Origin: Prorocentrum cordatum
Lineage: Eukaryota > Sar > Dinophyceae > Prorocentrales > Prorocentraceae
Reading direction: 5' to 3'
Length of the DNA: 35,206 nucleotides
Assembly: GCA_963575745.1 (NCBI GenBank)
Contig: CAUYUJ010000181.1
Location: 104,001 to 139,206 of the forward strand
The notes below the pieces were generated by a model. The model made no database searches. It saw nothing but the letters and a program-made list of their open reading frames with translations, and was not told the origin of the DNA. Position numbers and translations under genes: made by a program. Every line of letters begins with the position of its first letter. Positions within the stretch are counted from its first letter, which is position 1. Shown piece by piece: positions 8,582 to 16,950 of the stretch.

Positions 8582-8602
8582 TTTGAGCCAAAACGGCTAT
8601 GG
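8582..8602 (-). other. Relic of the dinoflagellate spliced leader
   Basis: Read on the minus strand the bases are CCATAGCC then GTTTTGGCTCAAA. This matches the conserved part of the dinoflagellate SL exon at 18 of 21 positions, the differences being at positions 3, 9 and 21. A match this good is expected by chance well under once in a window of this size (rough estimate below 0.001). It lies immediately upstream of the ORF at 7875-8543 in the sense orientation. A genomic SL copy at a gene's 5' end is the known mark of a trans-spliced mRNA reverse-transcribed and reinserted. Confidence 0.85.
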
Positions 8603-8652
8603 GACGGAGGAGGACCAGGAGGAGGCGGAGGAGGACCAGGAGGCGGCGCTCA

Positions 8653-9116
8653 AGAGGGAGAGATGCCTAAGTCTGCACATGAATCCACCGGGGCCCCTGA
8701 AAGTCCCCCAAGGCTTGCGAATTCCCCACTTCATCTATGCCTTTTTGCTCGCGTTCGTGCCCGCCAAACCCAAATTCTCCTAATGCGCAGTCAGGCTACT
8801 GAAAGACATGCGAAGGAGGCGAGGACAAAGAGGCGGAGGCTAGGATGCTCAGGCGACGAGGGGGGAGAAGAAGGAAGAGGACGAAGATGAGGATGAAGAT
8901 GATCCCGGGGAGAAGGAGGAGGAGTAGACCAGTCCTCGAGGAGGAGGAAGAACACGAGGACGAAGACAGGGGGAGGAGGAGGAGAAGGAGAAAGCATAGC
9001 ATGCAGATGACCCCGAGGAGGAGGAGGAGGAGAATGAGGAGGCTGCGGGCGAGATAGAAAGCAAAGTGACTTGAAAGTACGAACACTAGGACTAGGGAGG
9101 TCCAGATGGTCCAGAG
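8653..9116. repeat. Direct repeat flanking the small ORF, right copy
   Basis: Right-hand copy of the segment at 7097-7845, lacking about 290 bp of it; the deletion or insertion point lies in GA-rich sequence after ATGCAGATGACCCCGAG. Sequence on both sides of the gap is closely similar to the left copy, down to GGTCCAGATGGTCCAGAG. No gene is supported. Confidence 0.88.
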
Positions 9117-9154
9117 GAGGACGACGGCAGGGAGATGGTGGCCAAATGAGGCCG

Positions 9155-9673
9155 ACCGAGCACCCCATGCAATTTCATAACCCTCCCCCCCCCCCCTCCC
9201 CACCTCGCCCCGACAACCCCACACCTAGGAGTCTCTGTTCTTGGGCACCCCCACACCAGCATTTCTCGCCCAAAAACGACCTACGCCCCCCTCCATGGCA
9301 CCCCACCTCGCCCCGACAACCCCATCCCTAGGAGTCTCTGTTCTTGGGCCCACCCCACCCCACCATTTCTCGCACAAAAACGACATACGCCCCCCTCCAT
9401 GCCCACCACCTCGCCCCGACACCCCCATCCACACACACACCACCACACACGCACCACACACACACCCCGACACAACACACACCACCGACACACACACACC
9501 CACACAACCACACACACACACAACACACACAACACACCACTACCTCGCCCCGACACCCCCAGCCCTAGGAGTCTCTGTTCTTGGGACCCCCCACCCCACC
9601 ATTTCTCGCCCAAAAACGACCTACGCCCCTCTCCATCCCACCCTCCCTATGACATTGCATGGGGGTGCTCGGT
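9155..9673. mobile_element. Inverted-repeat element with internal ~100-bp tandem units
   Basis: A 25-26 bp inverted repeat bounds this segment: ACCGAGCACCCCATGCAAT plus TTCATA at 9155-9179, matched by its complement at 9648-9673 with one extra C and one mismatch. Inside are three tandem units of about 100 bp, each reading CCTCGCCCCGACA, then TAGGAGTCTCTGTTCTTGGG, then ATTTCTCGCCCAAAAACGAC. The third unit is split by about 120 bp of CA-rich microsatellite (about 9425-9540). No transposase is encoded and no clear target duplication was found, so this would be a non-autonomous foldback or MITE-type element. Confidence 0.7.
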
Positions 9674-9689
9674 GGAGCACCAGCAGCTC

Positions 9690-10140
9690 AGGCAAACAGG
9701 AGGAGGAGAAAGAGAAGGAGGAAAAGGAAGAGGATGATGAGAAGGAGGAGGAGGAGGAGCAGGAGGAGAAAGATAAGCAGGATGAGCAGTCAAACCGTTA
9801 GGACGTAGAGGATGTTGTTCCATTCCTTCGCCCCTTCCCACCTCCTCGCTGATTTCTCATCCTCCTCCTCGGGAAGTTCCGCATCATGCCCCAAACTCAT
9901 ACTCGTCTTCGCCCTACCTCCTCCCACGGGCCTCCTCCTACTCACCCCTTTTTCTTCCCAACCTATTCTTACTCATCCCCGCCCTATGTTTCTTTCTTCT
10001 CTATATCCTCTCCCCATCCTTTTCCTCGTGCCCTTTTTCCCTCCTCCTCCTCCTCCTGCTCTTCCTGCTCCTCTTCCTCCTCCTCCTCGTCGTCCTCCTC
10101 CTCCTTTTCCTCCTCCTCCTCACCCTCCTCTCCAACAATA
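9690..10140. repeat. GAG tract followed by CTC tract
   Basis: GA-rich sequence (about 9695-9785) is followed by CT-rich sequence (about 9845-10135), the same inverted purine/pyrimidine arrangement as at 4184-4596. The ORFs are repeat artefacts. The neighbouring 10141-10395 has mixed sequence in which no gene was recognised. Confidence 0.75.
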
Positions 10141-10407
10141 TCAATAATATGTTACCCCCCTCTGACCCCGGCTTATTCGCAAGCCCGCTAGAGTGGCCGC
10201 CAGAAATCGCTCGAGTCCCAGTCCCCTTGCCCGGGGAGTCTTGGATGTGTCTACAGAGCCACCGAGCCCCCAAGACCACAGGAGACGCCACTGAGCCGAT
10301 GACTTCAGTGATATTGGAGATCGGCGGAGCGGCGCAAACCTCATGAGATCTCGCGAGAAAACAGAAGGGCGAGGCAGGCGGCGGCCCAGGCCCTTAGCAA
10401 GTCAATC

Positions 10408-10550
10408 CTGCTCCTCCTCCTCCTCCTCCTCCTGCTCCTCCTCCTCCTCCTTCTCCTCCTGACCCTCTTCCTCCTGCTCCTCCTCCTCCTCCGCCTTCGC
10501 CTCCTCCTCATCCTCATAACCATCATCATCCCCATCCTCTTCCGCCTCTC
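10408..10550. repeat. CTC-rich microsatellite
   Basis: An impure CTC tract ending in CAT-containing variants. The 170 bases between it and the methyltransferase stop codon are ordinary sequence in which nothing was recognised; they would form the 3' side of that gene. Confidence 0.8.
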
Positions 10551-10722
10551 ATAAGCATTTTAGTGTTGTTCCTTTGTCCCTCCTCTACTTGTACATGTAC
10601 TTCTCACAAACCTCAGCTCCCTCCTCGCTGCGCTCCTTACTCCTTATCTAAGCTGCAACCTACCGCACCTCCTGCCACCGCCTCCTCTTCCTCGACGCGT
10701 CGGGCTCAGAGCTCAGACTGGC

Positions 10723-12402
10723 TCACGCCGACCGATCCTGGTCGCTCTGGCCCCGGCCTGGCGCCTCCGATTGCACCTCCATGCACGAAAGCACCCAGCA
10801 CCACATCGCGACGAGGATGTGCATGTGCATGCCGTTGCCCATGAGCTTATACAGCGCATGGCTACTGAGCCCCAGCTCACGAGGGCTCCAAGGCAGCGGG
10901 CACGGGTGCGAGTCGTCGACTTCGTTGGTAGGAAAGCCTTGCATGGCTAGAATCTCTGATCCCACGAGGGTCCGTTCAGCAGCATCACTCCAAATCGTTC
11001 CATGACGGAGTTGGCTCATCATCGATCCAGTGGTCGAGACGCGGCACCGCTTGTCAGGGTGGTGCTCGAGATCGCAGAGCAAGTCTCCAGGTTCTTCACC
11101 ACGATCACGTTTCTTGGCACAAGATTTCTGATGCACTTCCCGTGCAATCCGTAAATGTAGTGATTGGGATGCGGTCAAGCAATGTGCGAAATTCAACCCT
11201 TCGCCTGGCAAGATGGTCACGCATTTCTTCCTCGCGAGCTGTTCGAGCTCGTCTTGAATATCTGATTCTTTCGCTAAGAAAAAATCATGGCCTGTCATCT
11301 GAGTCGTGCGCAAGAATGGAGCGATGAAGTCCGCCCAAGGCTGATGGATGCTCACGTCCTTCCTCACGCAGATGCCGTAGAACCTCTGACGCGTAATGGG
11401 CCAGCCGAGCATAGACGGGCAGGGCAGCGGTTCGCACTTGTGGAGAGTGTGACTGTCATCCAACAAGCATGTGAAAATGCATGGGTCCCATTGCGGTGCG
11501 CACTCCCAAAGGCCGATACGCGGTCTGTCCACGGAGTAGCCCTTTGCGCACGACAGCGCTGGGAGTGTGGACGCGCCTCCAAGACCATGACGACTTCCGA
11601 TTGTGGTAAAATCTAAGCATGACCACCCTGCTCCCTCGCACACTAGCCCGAAGTGTTCCGTGGCCCCCGTGAACGGGCAGCTCTGCCCTGGATGTAGGAG
11701 GCAAGGCCCACTCACGGAGTGCGCCCCGGGCTGCTCCAAGATCTTGACTGTATCACCGATGGCTGTCATTGTAGCTGTCATCTCAGCATCAACATCGCCC
11801 ACGTGCGTCTCGCTCTCGTCCAATCTGGGCGCTGGCTTTACCGAAACGATCTCTACGTCAGAGCTTGATGGCTGCTTGCCAAGACTCCGGCCTGGGCCTG
11901 GGCGTCGCGGGGAACACCCTGGGGAAAGATCGGTTCGTGTTTTTTTTTTTTTCTGAACATCATATGGCCATTTCACTCCCAGCAGCTGTTGTAGAAATTG
12001 CGGCTCGTGTCTGGACAGAATATCCCGAAACAAGTGCTTAGGTTTTACGTCCGCCCTGAAGTTCTTGAGCACTCTCTGGCTTAGCGGTAGATTATCGCAT
12101 GCTGAATGGAAATTGAACCAATCACCAGGAATATCGACTCCAGCAGCTCGCGCGGCACGACCAATCCACCACAGCGCAATCGCTTCGCAGCCCATTCCAG
12201 AGTACTTGGTAGTGAGCATGACTCTAGCTTTCAAGTTCTGAACGAAACGGGCGCTACCAGGCCCTGACAAGATAGACGACACCATCACCTCCACGTAGTT
12301 GAACATCTCTGTCATGCTATCAGGCCCAGGCGGCGGCGGCGGCGGCTCGCCATCCCTCTGCGGTTCAGACTGAGGAGCCACGGGATGAAGGCCAGCGAAC
12401 AT
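10723..12402 (-). CDS. Cytosine-5 DNA methyltransferase-like protein
   Basis: A single-exon ORF of 559 codons starting at an ATG (12402). Motifs of C5 cytosine methyltransferases occur in order: motif I (TKYSGMGCEA, residues 65-74), the acidic cofactor region (ACDNLPLSQRVL, 101-112), motif IV with the catalytic Cys262 (GWSCLDFTTIGSRHGLGG, 259-276), a motif VI equivalent (ECAPQW, 300-305), motif VIII (ITRQRFYGI, 336-344), motif IX (ERTLVGSEILAMQGFP, 476-491) and motif X (LMGNGMHMHI, 520-529). The family transfers methyl from S-adenosylmethionine to C5 of cytosine in DNA. Two oddities are Ser-Cys in place of Pro-Cys in motif IV, and a long low-complexity insert (about 150-255) between motifs I and IV that includes a 12-base homopolymer at 11940-11951. 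Dinoflagellate retrotransposons are known to carry such enzymes. A degenerate SL relic lies 71 bases upstream, which suggests a retrogene. Activity is unproven. Confidence 0.8.
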   Translation of the reverse strand: MFAGLHPVAPQSEPQRDGEPPPPPPGPDSMTEMFNYVEVMVSSILSGPGSARFVQNLKARVMLTTKYSGMGCEAIALWWIGRAARAAGVDIPGDWFNFHSACDNLPLSQRVLKNFRADVKPKHLFRDILSRHEPQFLQQLLGVKWPYDVQKKKKTRTDLSPGCSPRRPGPGRSLGKQPSSSDVEIVSVKPAPRLDESETHVGDVDAEMTATMTAIGDTVKILEQPGAHSVSGPCLLHPGQSCPFTGATEHFGLVCEGAGWSCLDFTTIGSRHGLGGASTLPALSCAKGYSVDRPRIGLWECAPQWDPCIFTCLLDDSHTLHKCEPLPCPSMLGWPITRQRFYGICVRKDVSIHQPWADFIAPFLRTTQMTGHDFFLAKESDIQDELEQLARKKCVTILPGEGLNFAHCLTASQSLHLRIAREVHQKSCAKKRDRGEEPGDLLCDLEHHPDKRCRVSTTGSMMSQLRHGTIWSDAAERTLVGSEILAMQGFPTNEVDDSHPCPLPWSPRELGLSSHALYKLMGNGMHMHILVAMWCWVLSCMEVQSEAPGRGQSDQDRSA

Positions 12403-12472
12403 GAATGGCGTCGCGGGCCAGCGCTGCTAACCGCGAGAAGGACCGAGAGCAGCCAATCTGGCCAAACATTCA

Positions 12473-12493
12473 GCCGAGCCAAATCGGCTACTG
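12473..12493 (-). other. Probable degenerate spliced-leader relic upstream of the methyltransferase ORF
   Basis: On the minus strand this reads CAGTAGCCGATTTGGCTCGG, matching the SL core at 15 of 21 positions with GTAGCC and TTTGGCTC intact. Alone it could be chance, but it lies 71 bases upstream of the methyltransferase ATG in the sense direction. A second, weaker fragment (GCCAGATTGGCT) follows at about 12451-12463, as expected if the mRNA had been recycled more than once. Confidence 0.5.
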
Positions 12494-12653
12494 AAGACTC
12501 AGACTTGAATGAGAGGTGTCACAGCGGTTCGGACGGTTCAGAGCAGAGGAACTCCAAGATCGCCCCCCAACATGATGGACCCACGAACCCAGAAAGGGGT
12601 ATAGAACCGCATGCATGGAAACGTTTTCACGACACCGTCTTGGGCGACGGGCA

Positions 12654-12780
12654 CTTCCACGAGACACCCCGCGAAACACTCCACGAGACACGGGCGACCG
12701 TTTTCAACGTTTGCCTGGAAACATCCCACCAGACACCCCGCGAAACAGTCCACGAGACACCCCACGAAACATTCCACGAC
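12654..12780. repeat. Imperfect tandem repeat, ~24-bp unit
   Basis: Repeats built from GAGACACCCCGCGAAACA and TCCAC occur about five times, two of them separated by a diverged spacer (TTTTCAACGTTTGCCTGG). They lead directly into the 16-bp minisatellite. Nothing else was recognised in 12494-12653. Confidence 0.75.
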
Positions 12781-12803
12781 GACAGGCAACCACTCAACCA
12801 AGG

Positions 12804-13064
12804 CGGTGTGGTCGTGCTGGGGAGGGGTCGTGCTGGGGTGTGGTCGTGCTGGGGGGTGGTCGTGCGGGGGGGTGGTCGTGCTGGGGGGGTAGTCGTGCTG
12901 GGGGGTGGTCGTGCTGGGGCGTGGTCGTGCTGGGGCGTGGTCGTGCTGGGGCGTGGTCGTGCTGGGGTGTGGTCGTGCTGTGGTGAGGTCGTGCTGGGGT
13001 GTGGTCGTGCTGGGTGATGGCCTTGCTGGGGTGGGGTCGTGCTGGGGTGGGGCAATGCTGGGGT
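12804..13064. repeat. 16-bp G-rich minisatellite, middle copy
   Basis: The same unit and leader (ACAGGCAACCACTCAACCAA) as at 2061-2340 and 30142-30436, but outside the large repeat and with different flanks beyond the leader. The array therefore spreads or arises separately from the large duplication. Confidence 0.9.
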
Positions 13065-13119
13065 CATGGGCTCCCAGTGTTCCGATGGGTGAATGCGGTC
13101 CTTATGGCTGGACCAGCCT

Positions 13120-13400
13120 GCAGCGAAGAACTGGGCCCCAGTTCTTCGAGCTGCGTCCAGCGGGGCCAGCCGCGGCGAAAAGGAAGGAAGGAGGGCCCAG
13201 GGGCCCAGTCCCCAGTCTTCCGAGTTGCGTCCCAGCCGGGCCAGCTGCAGCGACGAGAGAGGAGGAGGAGGAGGAGGAGGAGGAAGAGTCCTGAGTCCTG
13301 CGGCCTGCGGCGCTCTGCGGGCCCGCAATCCGCCGGTCCGGCGCGTGGGCCGCGTGGGCCGTGGGCCGATTCTATTGCACGGCTGTGCGATGGCAAATTC
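13120..13400. repeat. Diverged direct repeat and GC-rich tract
   Basis: Two related blocks (about 13127-13175 and 13205-13253) share CCCAGTTCTTCGAGCTGCGT / CCCAGTCTTCCGAGTTGCGT and GGGCCAGC-GCAGCGA. The first starts with a near-perfect 19-bp palindrome, AGAACTGGGCCCCAGTTCT (13127-13145). A short GAG tract (13260-13285) and a GGGCC-rich stretch follow. No gene was recognised. Confidence 0.65.
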
Positions 13401-13509
13401 GGCTAATGAAAATAGTAACGACATCAGACGATCAGTACATTGGGCACTGGGCCTTGTCATCCGCGTCGCTCTGAACCATTCCGCTGCAAAGAACCACACA
13501 CTTGAAAGC

Positions 13510-14331
13510 CTACCGTGGCAGCCAATGCGGACAACTCGTGATGAAGCCATACCGCGACCGACCGGCCCACATGTCGTACAACATCCACCTGTCCAGCTGC
13601 TGGTTCCTCTGATTGCGTGATGGGACGTCCAGTCCCCATAGGCAGAGCTCCTCGACAGTGCGGTATACCAATAGCGCCGCAGGCTCGATCCGCGAGAGGA
13701 TCACTTCACTGTTGCTTGTGGCCAATCGCCATGCACGTGTGTCAGTGTAGCACCTGCCGCCAGCCTCCATCGCCATTATCTCCGTGTTCAGGTTGTGAAT
13801 GCAGCATTGGTAGGAGTTGCTGACATCATACTGCACTGTGACGTGCGCGCGATCCAGCGAGGCAATACCAATATGATCCCAATTGTGACCACGGGATCGA
13901 ACTGTGCGGCCGTTCTGGACGATGCAAGTGGTCCAGAACATGGCTGGGCCCAGCTCGACGGACGCACTGAAGTACCGAGAGCGCACTCGCACGTTGCCGA
14001 AACTCACATGCTCGAAGGCTGTCAGATCGTGGGCCTGGTCGTCCTGCAGCCTATGGTAGGCGCTGCCACGTCGGAGCTGGTCGGCCTCCGCCCTCGGCAT
14101 AGCTCGATAGAGTAGGCGTCGTCCAAAGAGATGCGGGCAGCCCCTCAACCACGTGGTGTGACCAGCAGCGCCACAATAGAAACAAGAACATAAGCCCTGC
14201 TGCAGATACATGGCGGTGGCCTCGTCCAACTGTTGCATTGGCTGCAACTTGGGCGACGCAACGTGGCGCGCGGGCGCCTCCGTAGGCTGGGAGCCCCCTG
14301 AAGGCTTGCAGCAAGGCGCTGAGTCAAACGA
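13510..14331 (-). CDS. Zinc-knuckle-type ORF of unknown function
   Basis: The open frame runs from a likely splice acceptor (pyrimidine-rich tract ending CTCCCGCAG, at 14332) to a stop at 13510. A conventional-looking start inside the exon is an ATG three codons after the TTG at 14247. Numbered from that TTG, residues 22-37 contain a Cys-His cluster, C-x2-C-x4-H-x6-C (CFYCGAAGH then TTWLRGC). This resembles a retroviral-type zinc knuckle, but the last spacing is 6 instead of 4. The rest (RSRYFSASVELGPAMFW, HNWDHIGIASLDRAHV and so on) looks like folded protein with no family recognised. Zinc knuckles bind nucleic acid and are common in retroelement proteins; that role here is a guess. A possible SL relic lies upstream at 14791-14814. 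Confidence 0.55.
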   Translation of the reverse strand, partial: SFDSAPCCKPSGGSQPTEAPARHVASPKLQPMQQLDEATAMYLQQGLCSCFYCGAAGHTTWLRGCPHLFGRRLLYRAMPRAEADQLRRGSAYHRLQDDQAHDLTAFEHVSFGNVRVRSRYFSASVELGPAMFWTTCIVQNGRTVRSRGHNWDHIGIASLDRAHVTVQYDVSNSYQCCIHNLNTEIMAMEAGGRCYTDTRAWRLATSNSEVILSRIEPAALLVYRTVEELCLWGLDVPSRNQRNQQLDRWMLYDMWAGRSRYGFITSCPHWLPR

Positions 14332-14334
14332 CTG

Positions 14335-14395
14335 CGGGAGGTGGAGGAGGATGAGGAGGAAAAGGAGGAGGAGGAGGCAGTGAAGGAGAGGAGGA
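14335..14395 (-). promoter_or_regulatory. Pyrimidine-rich tract and splice acceptor
   Basis: On the minus strand this is a CTC/TTCC-rich run ending in CTCCCGCAG immediately before the exon at 13510-14331. It fits a polypyrimidine tract and AG acceptor for cis- or trans-splicing. Confidence 0.45.
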
Positions 14396-14565
14396 GGGAT
14401 GCCATCCTGTGGCGTTGGGTCCTCGTTTTGAAGAGACAGCGCCCCGCGTTGCCTTCTCCTCCCGCTGCCCTCCCCCCGCCCCTTATCAAGGAGGGCTGAG
14501 GGAGGCCGGAGGTGTGTGTGTGTGCGTGTGCGCGTGTGTGTCTATGCGTGTGTGTTTGTGTGTGT

Positions 14566-14935
14566 GTGTGTGGGGGATCGCATGCGAACTTTGCAATTGG
14601 GGCCTTCGCTGGAGTTCCCTATGGGGCCACGAACCGTGTAAGGGGTGCGCCGACATTGGAACCGCGTGCGAACTTTGCCACTGGGGCCTTCGGTGGGAGG
14701 CCCGCGATGATGATGACGGCGATGATGATGACGATAATGATTTTGATGATTATGATTGTGATGAGTTTCTTCGTTTCTGGCGGAATGCTGCTTGAGCGCA
14801 GATCATGGCTACGGACTGAGGGAGGAGAGGAGGCAAGAAGGGCCGAGGGGAGCTCCCCATGGGTCCTCCACGAACCGTAGGGTGCGCCGAAATATGGGGG
14901 GGGGAGGGGCCTTCGGTGGAGCGGAGCTCTATATG
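14566..14935. repeat. Cluster of a dispersed GGGGCCTTCG-containing repeat, with GAT tract
   Basis: Related stretches built on TTTGCAATTGGGGCCTTCG, CCACGAACCGTGTAAGGG and GTGCGCCGACATTGG occur about three times (near 14590, 14670 and 14870-14930). A short relative (ATTGGGGCCTTCGCTGGACT) is in the large repeat at 123-142 and 28213-28232. A GT-rich microsatellite (14513-14572) and a GAT tract (14705-14765) are mixed in. Confidence 0.65.
14791..14814 (-). other. Possible spliced-leader relic with altered middle
   Basis: On the minus strand CCGTAGCCAT is followed after seven bases by GCTCAAG. The first ten and last seven bases of the SL core are exact; the middle is changed and 3 bases longer. 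Having both exact ends in order at nearly the right spacing is unlikely by chance. The nearest sense ORF (13510-14331) starts about 460 bases downstream across repeats. Confidence 0.45.
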
Positions 14936-14940
14936 GGAGG

Positions 14941-15167
14941 ATGGCATCATCATCAGCATCATCATATGGGAGGAGGAGGAGGCATCATCATCAGCATCAT
15001 CATCATCACCATCATCATCAGCATCACCACCATCACCATCATCATCATCACCATCACCAGCATCATCATCATCATCATCATCATTGTCATCATCATCATC
15101 ATCAACATCATCATCATCATCATCATTATCATCATCATCATCAGCATCATCATCATAATCATCATTG

Positions 15168-15204
<37 letters not shown>

Positions 15205-15211
15205 TATCATC
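14941..15211. repeat. CAT trinucleotide microsatellite
   Basis: A long, slightly impure CAT tract, with a second tract at 15378-15462 and CTC-rich sequence (15213-15310) between them. Polyhistidine, polyisoleucine and polymethionine ORFs are artefacts. No gene was recognised from 14815 to 15753. Confidence 0.92.
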
Positions 15212-15377
15212 CACCTCCTCCTCCGCCTCCTCCTCCTCCTGCCTCCTCCCTCCTCCCTCCTCCCCCTGCCTCCTCCTCCCTCCCTCCTCCTTCCACTCCT
15301 CCCCTACTCCTCCTCCGCGTCGACCAGCCGTGGGAGGGGGAAGCTCGCCAAAAACATGTTCTACCGCGACAGGGTTG

Positions 15378-15442
<65 letters not shown>

Positions 15443-15462
15443 TCATCACCATTTTCATCATC
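15378..15462. repeat. CAT/CAC trinucleotide microsatellite
   Basis: Second CAT tract, with an internal CAC run. It is followed by a partial extra copy of the front of the dispersed repeat (about 15508-15640, with AGACAAGGACGATCATA). Confidence 0.9.
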
Positions 15463-15753
15463 CAGAGCGCCCCGCATCGGCGGCACTGGCCGGAGGCCAC
15501 TACAATGTCATAGACAAGGACGATCATACACAAGAGCTTAATATAGGGGAAGTATCATATACAAGGACCATCGCACACGAGGAAGATCATATACAACGAA
15601 GGCCAAATTCCAACAAGATCATATACAACTCAGAGGCCGCCCACCCGCCGTCTCGCATATAGGCGACTGCACCGCCCCTACTCCTGGGGGTCCCTGGGCG
15701 GCCATAGCGTATCTCTGGGATTGTCCAGGGTCTCAATGACGGCCCAGGAAGCC

Positions 15754-16261
15754 CACCCAGGCCACCAAGATAGCCCAGAATCGCTCCAAGGCGGCCCAAG
15801 ATGGCCTCCAGACGGCCCAAAAAGCTTCCAACACGCCCCAAGAGCCCTGCCACGAGACATCATATACAAGGAATGTAATAGGTAAGGGCGATCATATACA
15901 AGAACTTAATATATAGAGGAAGTATCATATACAAGGACCACCAGTATCATATACAAGCACCAAGTATCATATACAAGATTATCTAAGAACACCCCGGAAC
16001 TATGTCTCATAGCAGCTCTTTCGACATCCCATTTGTCCGAGCATGTCTCAGGCGAGACGGCCGTTTTTGAAGTCCGAAAATTAGGCCAGCGATGTCAATA
16101 TCCCGATTGTTTGAGGATGTCTCAGGCGAAACGCTCATTTCTAACATAAGACGTCTTAAGACACGACCCCCAACTTCACGATTTGGCGAGGACGTCTCGG
16201 GCGGGAATCCGCCAGGCTCTGAATCACGAGGCGGCGCCGCACGTTCCCCCTCCAGACCTCC
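15754..16261. repeat. Dispersed ~500-bp repeat, copy 2
   Basis: More diverged than copies 1 (2846-3376) and 3 (30942-31472), which are near-identical because they ride on the large duplication. It keeps the order: the GGCCACCAAGATAGCCCAGA start, the GTATCATATACAAGGACCA cluster, the GAGGATGTCTCAGGCGAAAC motifs, and the GGCGGCGCCGC end. From 16262 to 16945 no gene or repeat was recognised. Confidence 0.85.
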
Positions 16262-16950
16262 TCCAGACTCCAGACTGCCAGACCTGCTACCCCTTACGAT
16301 AGATGGGCGAAGGTAAAGAGACAAATCTCCACCCTTACATCTCAGACACGCATGGTGGCCCAAGGCCCAATGGGCTTCGCTTGGGCAGGCTGATGAGCAT
16401 CACATCCTTTTTCCCAGAATGCAACGCAACGCATAGGGCACCTGCAACTCGCAGCACCATTCTTTCACATCCGTTCGATGGAGCTGGCTAGCACGCAGTC
16501 TGGACTCTAGGCAGGCGATCCCTTGGCAATCATCTCAGATGATTTGGATTGAAGTCCACAGTCCACATGTCACACCCTGCCCCCACACTGAAGTCCTGAT
16601 CACGTGCAGGCCCACGCCTGCTACCCTGGGCTACCCCTATCGCGGAGGCAGCTGCCAGCGCTCGCGGCAGCATGATGAAAAGAACGAGGAAGCGATCCAA
16701 GAGCAAACATGGAGGGAGAAGAGAGGAGGATGAGGGTTTCCGAACGAAGCCTTTTAGGCCTCTGAGTTTCTCGATGATCAATGAGTTTCGGTTGCGTCGT
16801 TCGAGTGGGTACCGAAACGGATGTGCACATGTCTTTCAGATTGCTGAGTTAGGGCCCCGCTTCGTTGCGATAGAAAACATTGATATATTTCGGGGCGAAT
16901 GCGAATTCAGGAGGAGGAAGTGGCGGAGGAGAAGTAAGAGGGAGGACGGA

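Noticed and set aside
7097-9116. LTR retrotransposon with the two direct repeats as LTRs
   Set aside because: No TG...CA ends, primer-binding site, polypurine tract or reverse transcriptase; the copies differ by a 290-bp block and the enclosed ORF has an SL relic instead.
12064-12090. CTTGAGC ... TGGCT, another SL-like arrangement
   Set aside because: It is inside the conserved methyltransferase reading frame and needs several gaps.
13388-13410. AATTCGGCTAATG, a possible fourth SL relic
   Set aside because: Only about half of the SL positions match and there is no credible sense ORF immediately downstream.
14941-15541. Polyhistidine and polyisoleucine ORFs
   Set aside because: Direct translation of CAT microsatellites.
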